Shown: one piece after another, positions 60,548 through 64,000 of the stretch
How the letters are laid out: each line of letters begins with the position of its first letter
Position numbering within the stretch: the stretch's first letter is position 1
DNA from: G965222505 sp965222505
Lineage (GTDB): Bacteria > Bacteroidota > Rhodothermia > Rhodothermales > DATKEJ01
Reading direction: 5' to 3'
Assembly: GCA_965222505.1 (NCBI GenBank)
Contig: OZ244956.1
Span: forward strand, 930,001 to 994,000
Length of the DNA: 64,000 nt
Notes under the pieces: model-generated
Databases searched by the model: none
What the model was told of the DNA's origin: nothing
Seen by the model: only the letters and a program-made list of their open reading frames with translations
Position numbers and translations under genes: made by a program

Positions 60548-63145
60548 ATGTTTTCTAAGGTATGCGGCTTATTCTTCCTTGCTTCGTTTCTAGGACTGAT
60601 GCTCGGCCTTACCAATGGGGTGCATGGCCAGGAATTGGTCGTAGACTTGGCCCATGGCGGCTCCTCTTATCCCCAGAACTTTATCGTTTTCAACGAGGTC
60701 CTCTACTTTTTAGCCAATGATGAGGTGCACGACCCTGAACTTTGGTCATACACACCCGCACAGGGTGCTTCCCTCGTTGCGGACATCCGAGAGCAGTTTG
60801 GGGCCCGGCCAAGCCCTTTCGTTGTCTTTAAAGACCGATTGTATTTCGGAGCCGACGGCAGCCCGGAAACCGGCGTCGAGTTGTGGGAATACGACGGCGT
60901 TAACCCACCCGTACTCACGGCAGAGATAAACCCCGGCGACAGTAGTTCAAGTCCACGCAACTTTTTCGTTCATGGGGATGCGCTTTATTTTTCGGCCAGG
61001 CGGGGCGGGTCAAATTTCGAACTCTGGCGCTACACCGGCGAGGGTGAACCGGAATCAATTTCGGGCCTCATGGAAGGACAAAGCCTGCACAACCCGGCCG
61101 ATTTTACGGTATATGACGGCCACCTCTATTTCTCAGCCGATGACGGGAACGACCGGGTCATGTGGCGCTACGATGAGGTTCATCCCCCGGAGAAAGCCTA
61201 CAGCAATGACAGTCGGACGATTACCGACGTCGCGCATCTTTTCGCCTTCGACGGTAAGTTGCTCTTTTCTGCTCGTCTGAACTACGGCGCCCACGTACTC
61301 TGGAGTTACGACGCCACGGATAACCAGCTTACGAGGGTGACCGGCGCGCCGCCATCGCCGACGGCTTTCACGATGTACAAGGAGAAGCTGTACCTAATGG
61401 GATATAGCGGTGGACGCACCCATGCGCTATGGCAATATGACGGCGTAACGCCTCCGGAACTCGTGGCTGAATTATCGGAGGCGGCAGGAGACGGCCCTTT
61501 TGATACGGTTGTCCTCAACGACGTGTTGTACTTGCTTCCGGGAAACAAATTGTGGCAGTATAAGGAGGGTGAACCACCCGTCCAGATTGAAGCGGTTTCT
61601 GCGCTAGACCCACAACATCTCACCTCATATAACCAGGTGCTGTATTTCAGCGGGTATACGAAAGAACACGGGCATGAATTATATGCCTATGATACCGTCA
61701 ACCCACCTTATTTGGCAGCCGACATCAACACGTGGTACCCTTCGAACCCGCGCGATCTGACCCTATTCCAGGAGGCGCTCTATTTCTCCAATGAGGATGA
61801 CCCGTTTCAAGTCTATCGATTTGCAGGAGAAGAAGTGACGACCCTTGCGCTCAACCCGGGGTCACGCACGATACTGTATCCGCTTGGCTTTCAAATTTGG
61901 AACAATGCGCTGTATTTCTTTGCACAGCGCCCCAATCAAGGACGCGTAGCCCCTGAACTCCTCTTCAAATACGAAAGCGGACCCGAAGCAACCCTGATCG
62001 ACTCCATCTATTTTGCAACCAACAGGCCCCGTACGTCCCGATATCCGAACCAACTCATTCCCTACAAGGAAAAACTCTATTTCGGAGGCCATGACGGACA
62101 GAGTGGGTACGAATTGTGGCGGTATGACGGCATCAACAGACCTGGAATGGTTGCCGACGTTTATCCGGGAGATACCGGCTCCCAGCCAGCGCGCTTTGCC
62201 GTCTACGATGAAACGCTGTACTTCACGGTGGAAGATGACGGCGTACACGGGCGTGCCCTGTGGAGCTATACCGAAGAGAACGGTGCAGCTTTTGTTTCTG
62301 AATTAGACCCAGAGGCGGAAACCTGGTTTAGCGACAAAATGATCGTGCACCAGGGGGCCCTGTTTATTTCCGGCGAGGGCGCCCTCTGGCGCTATGACGG
62401 ACAGCAGGAACCAGTCCGCATCAATGCTGATGATCCGGATAGGGGTAGCTTTTTTCCACCGTTTAGCCCCAGTCATTTAATCTCCGTTGATGACAAGCTG
62501 TATTTTATCGGGAACGAGCGCACCATGAACGGTACCCTCGTCGGAAATCTATGGGTCTACGACGGCGCGTCCCCTCCCGAGAAAGTCGACCTTCCGGGTC
62601 CGGTCGGGCGTTTGGACGAGCTCGTCTTATCCGGGGAGTGGTTATGCTTCTCGGAGGAGGACGACGGGATAGGGCACGACCTCGGGTGCTACAACGTGGT
62701 TGATGCTTCCACCTTTTACGTCAACATCAATCCGTATCAATCCGCACAACCGGAGGGATTCGTAACCCTGCATGATGACCTCTACTTTTCTGCAGATGAC
62801 GGCCAAAACGGGCGTGAACTTTGGCGGCTCGACTTGAACCGAACAACCGGCACGGCAAGGGAACGGATACCCGGTACGCACACGCCTGAAATTTCCGCAT
62901 GGTATCCGAATCCCTCCCGCACGACAACCCAGCTTACGATTACGCTAGATCAGCCCGATCACGTGCGTGCCGAACTCTATGATGTGCTTGGCCGTCGGGT
63001 GCAGGTGGTAAACGTCGGCCCGCTGACACCGGGAACCAGACACCTGTTCAAGGTGAACCTGGGCGCACTCAGCCCCGGCCTATATTTGTGTCGTATTTCC
63101 GGACAAACCTTTCGTACCGTTCGGACCGTTGTTCGTGCGGGATAA
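60548..63145 (+). CDS. ELWxxDGT-repeat surface protein with sorting tail
   Basis: 865 residues with a signal peptide (about 1-27). At least fifteen repeats of about 45-50 residues follow, each with a version of 'ELWxYDG' near 'LYFxAxD' ('VELWEYDGVNPP', 'YELWRYDGINRP', 'RELWRLDL'), the ELWxxDGT repeat thought to form a beta-propeller. The last 80 residues are a FlgD-like/T9SS tail: 'SAWYPNPSRTTTQLTITL', 'VLGRRVQVV', 'SPGLYLCRISG', ending 'TVRTVVRAG'. Secretion by the type IX system and surface display are expected. Function unknown. It stands alone. Confidence 0.9.
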   Translation: MFSKVCGLFFLASFLGLMLGLTNGVHGQELVVDLAHGGSSYPQNFIVFNEVLYFLANDEVHDPELWSYTPAQGASLVADIREQFGARPSPFVVFKDRLYFGADGSPETGVELWEYDGVNPPVLTAEINPGDSSSSPRNFFVHGDALYFSARRGGSNFELWRYTGEGEPESISGLMEGQSLHNPADFTVYDGHLYFSADDGNDRVMWRYDEVHPPEKAYSNDSRTITDVAHLFAFDGKLLFSARLNYGAHVLWSYDATDNQLTRVTGAPPSPTAFTMYKEKLYLMGYSGGRTHALWQYDGVTPPELVAELSEAAGDGPFDTVVLNDVLYLLPGNKLWQYKEGEPPVQIEAVSALDPQHLTSYNQVLYFSGYTKEHGHELYAYDTVNPPYLAADINTWYPSNPRDLTLFQEALYFSNEDDPFQVYRFAGEEVTTLALNPGSRTILYPLGFQIWNNALYFFAQRPNQGRVAPELLFKYESGPEATLIDSIYFATNRPRTSRYPNQLIPYKEKLYFGGHDGQSGYELWRYDGINRPGMVADVYPGDTGSQPARFAVYDETLYFTVEDDGVHGRALWSYTEENGAAFVSELDPEAETWFSDKMIVHQGALFISGEGALWRYDGQQEPVRINADDPDRGSFFPPFSPSHLISVDDKLYFIGNERTMNGTLVGNLWVYDGASPPEKVDLPGPVGRLDELVLSGEWLCFSEEDDGIGHDLGCYNVVDASTFYVNINPYQSAQPEGFVTLHDDLYFSADDGQNGRELWRLDLNRTTGTARERIPGTHTPEISAWYPNPSRTTTQLTITLDQPDHVRAELYDVLGRRVQVVNVGPLTPGTRHLFKVNLGALSPGLYLCRISGQTFRTVRTVVRAG

Positions 63146-63182
63146 AGAACAATGATGCAAACCCGGCAGTCGTGCGTAATCG

Positions 63183-64000
63183 CTACACCTTTGCCAAGGC
63201 TTGATCCAGATCCGTGATGAGGTCGTCCACGTCTTCGATACCAACGGAGAGCCGGATGAGCGAGTCTGTCAGGCCGGCTTTGAGGCGTTCCTCGCGCGGG
63301 ATAGAGGCGTGCGTCATGGTGGCCGGGTGGTTGATTAAACTTTCAACACCCCCAAGGCTTTCGGCCAGGGAGAACACGTGGGTGCCGGAGAGCACCGACA
63401 TGGCTTTGTCGAGGGCATCATCGGCCAGGACGAAACTGAGCATACCCCCGAAGTCCCGCATTTGCCTGGCTGCCACATCATGGCCGAGATGCGATGCAAG
63501 GCCAGGGTAGTAGACCGTGCCGACTTTGGGGTGCGCCTCCAGATAATCAGCAATGGCCGTTGCATTGGCGCAGTGGCGTTCCATGCGCAAGTGCAGGGTT
63601 TTGGTGCCGCGCAGCACCAAGAAACAATCCATGGGTCCGGGGGCCGCGCCGCTGTTCTTGATCTCGAACCGGAGCTTGTCGTTCCAATCCTCTCGGCTCG
63701 TACACACCGCCCCACCGATGACGTCTGAATGGCCACCGAGGTATTTGGTGGTGGAGTGCAGCACGAGGTCCGCCCCAAGGTCAAGCGGGGTTTGCAGGTA
63801 TGGGGAGGCAAAGGTGTTGTCCACGGCTACGTCGGCCCCATGTGCCTTCCCGAGTGCGCTCACGGCGGCGATGTCGATGATGCGCATCATGGGGTTGGTG
63901 GGCGTTTCCAGCCACATGAGCCGTGTCTGGGACGAGAGGGCCTGCTCGACGGCAGAGAGGTTCGTCATATCGACGAAGGTAAACCGGATGCCGAAGCGTT
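63183..64000 (-). CDS. Cystathionine gamma-synthase/lyase-type enzyme, partial
   Basis: The frame stays open to the right window edge, so the N-terminal third is missing; 272 residues are visible. It is a PLP enzyme of the Cys/Met-metabolism family. 'WLETPTNPMMRIIDIAAV' and 'VDNTFASPYLQTPLDLGADL' are followed by the PLP-binding Lys in 'VLHSTTKYLGGHSDVIGG'. 'HVFSLAESLGGVESLINHPA' is the later signature. Whether it makes cystathionine (MetB), splits it (MetC, Mgl) or makes homocysteine directly cannot be decided from this part. Confidence 0.92.
   Translation of the reverse strand, partial: RFGIRFTFVDMTNLSAVEQALSSQTRLMWLETPTNPMMRIIDIAAVSALGKAHGADVAVDNTFASPYLQTPLDLGADLVLHSTTKYLGGHSDVIGGAVCTSREDWNDKLRFEIKNSGAAPGPMDCFLVLRGTKTLHLRMERHCANATAIADYLEAHPKVGTVYYPGLASHLGHDVAARQMRDFGGMLSFVLADDALDKAMSVLSGTHVFSLAESLGGVESLINHPATMTHASIPREERLKAGLTDSLIRLSVGIEDVDDLITDLDQALAKV

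Overview
The window looks like chromosomal DNA from a moderately GC-rich member of the Bacteroidota/Rhodothermota, most likely near Rhodothermales. The clues are proteins ending in type IX secretion (T9SS/FlgD-like) sorting tails, a sdhC-A-B succinate dehydrogenase operon of Bacteroidota layout, a LytS/LytTR regulator pair, ELWxxDGT repeat proteins and a TAnnTTTG-like promoter box. This is a judgement from gene content; no 16S or other marker gene is present. No tRNA, rRNA, CRISPR array or prophage was seen.

Layout. 1-1063 is the 3' part of an AT-rich membrane glycosyltransferase gene. 1.1-6.5 kb has an SLC12-like permease, a secreted alpha/beta hydrolase with a TPR-like tail, a small OB-like protein, a truncated tyrosine recombinase and a decayed second copy of the hydrolase gene. 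6.5-15.8 kb has a two-component system, a DUF4019 lipoprotein, a serine hydrolase with sorting tail, a beta-barrel protein, two redox enzymes, adenosine deaminase and dihydrofolate reductase. 16.3-23.6 kb holds two complete and unrelated succinate dehydrogenase/fumarate reductase operons, back to back. 24-32.7 kb is mixed: an SDR gene with an IS element placed 6 nt before its start codon, a POT peptide transporter, a T9SS-protein remnant, meaB, a DUF697 protein, a DUF411 protein, two small secreted proteins and a PAP2 phosphatase.

32.7-55.3 kb is a large surface-polysaccharide and sulfation region. It has a NodU-type carbamoyltransferase with SxtJ, GT39 and GT2 glycosyltransferases, a LPG-synthase-like protein, an O-antigen ligase, three methyltransferases (one fused to a kinase-like domain), a Wzx-type flippase, a NeuB/NeuA/2-hydroxyacid dehydrogenase operon, a fused sulfate adenylyltransferase/APS kinase, an SLC13 permease, two sulfotransferases and an arylsulfotransferase operon with two tiny membrane proteins. 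Together these suggest sulfate uptake, PAPS synthesis and sulfation of a carbamoylated glycan that contains an alpha-keto acid sugar. 55.5-64 kb has mutS2, mnmA, a PIN/RHH toxin-antitoxin pair, a truncated 7TM-AraC relative, an ELWxxDGT repeat protein and a trans-sulfuration enzyme cut by the window edge.

Noncoding structure is rich. At least four kinds of short stuttering or palindromic repeats lie in intergenic gaps, often directly after stop codons, and several intrinsic terminators can be read.
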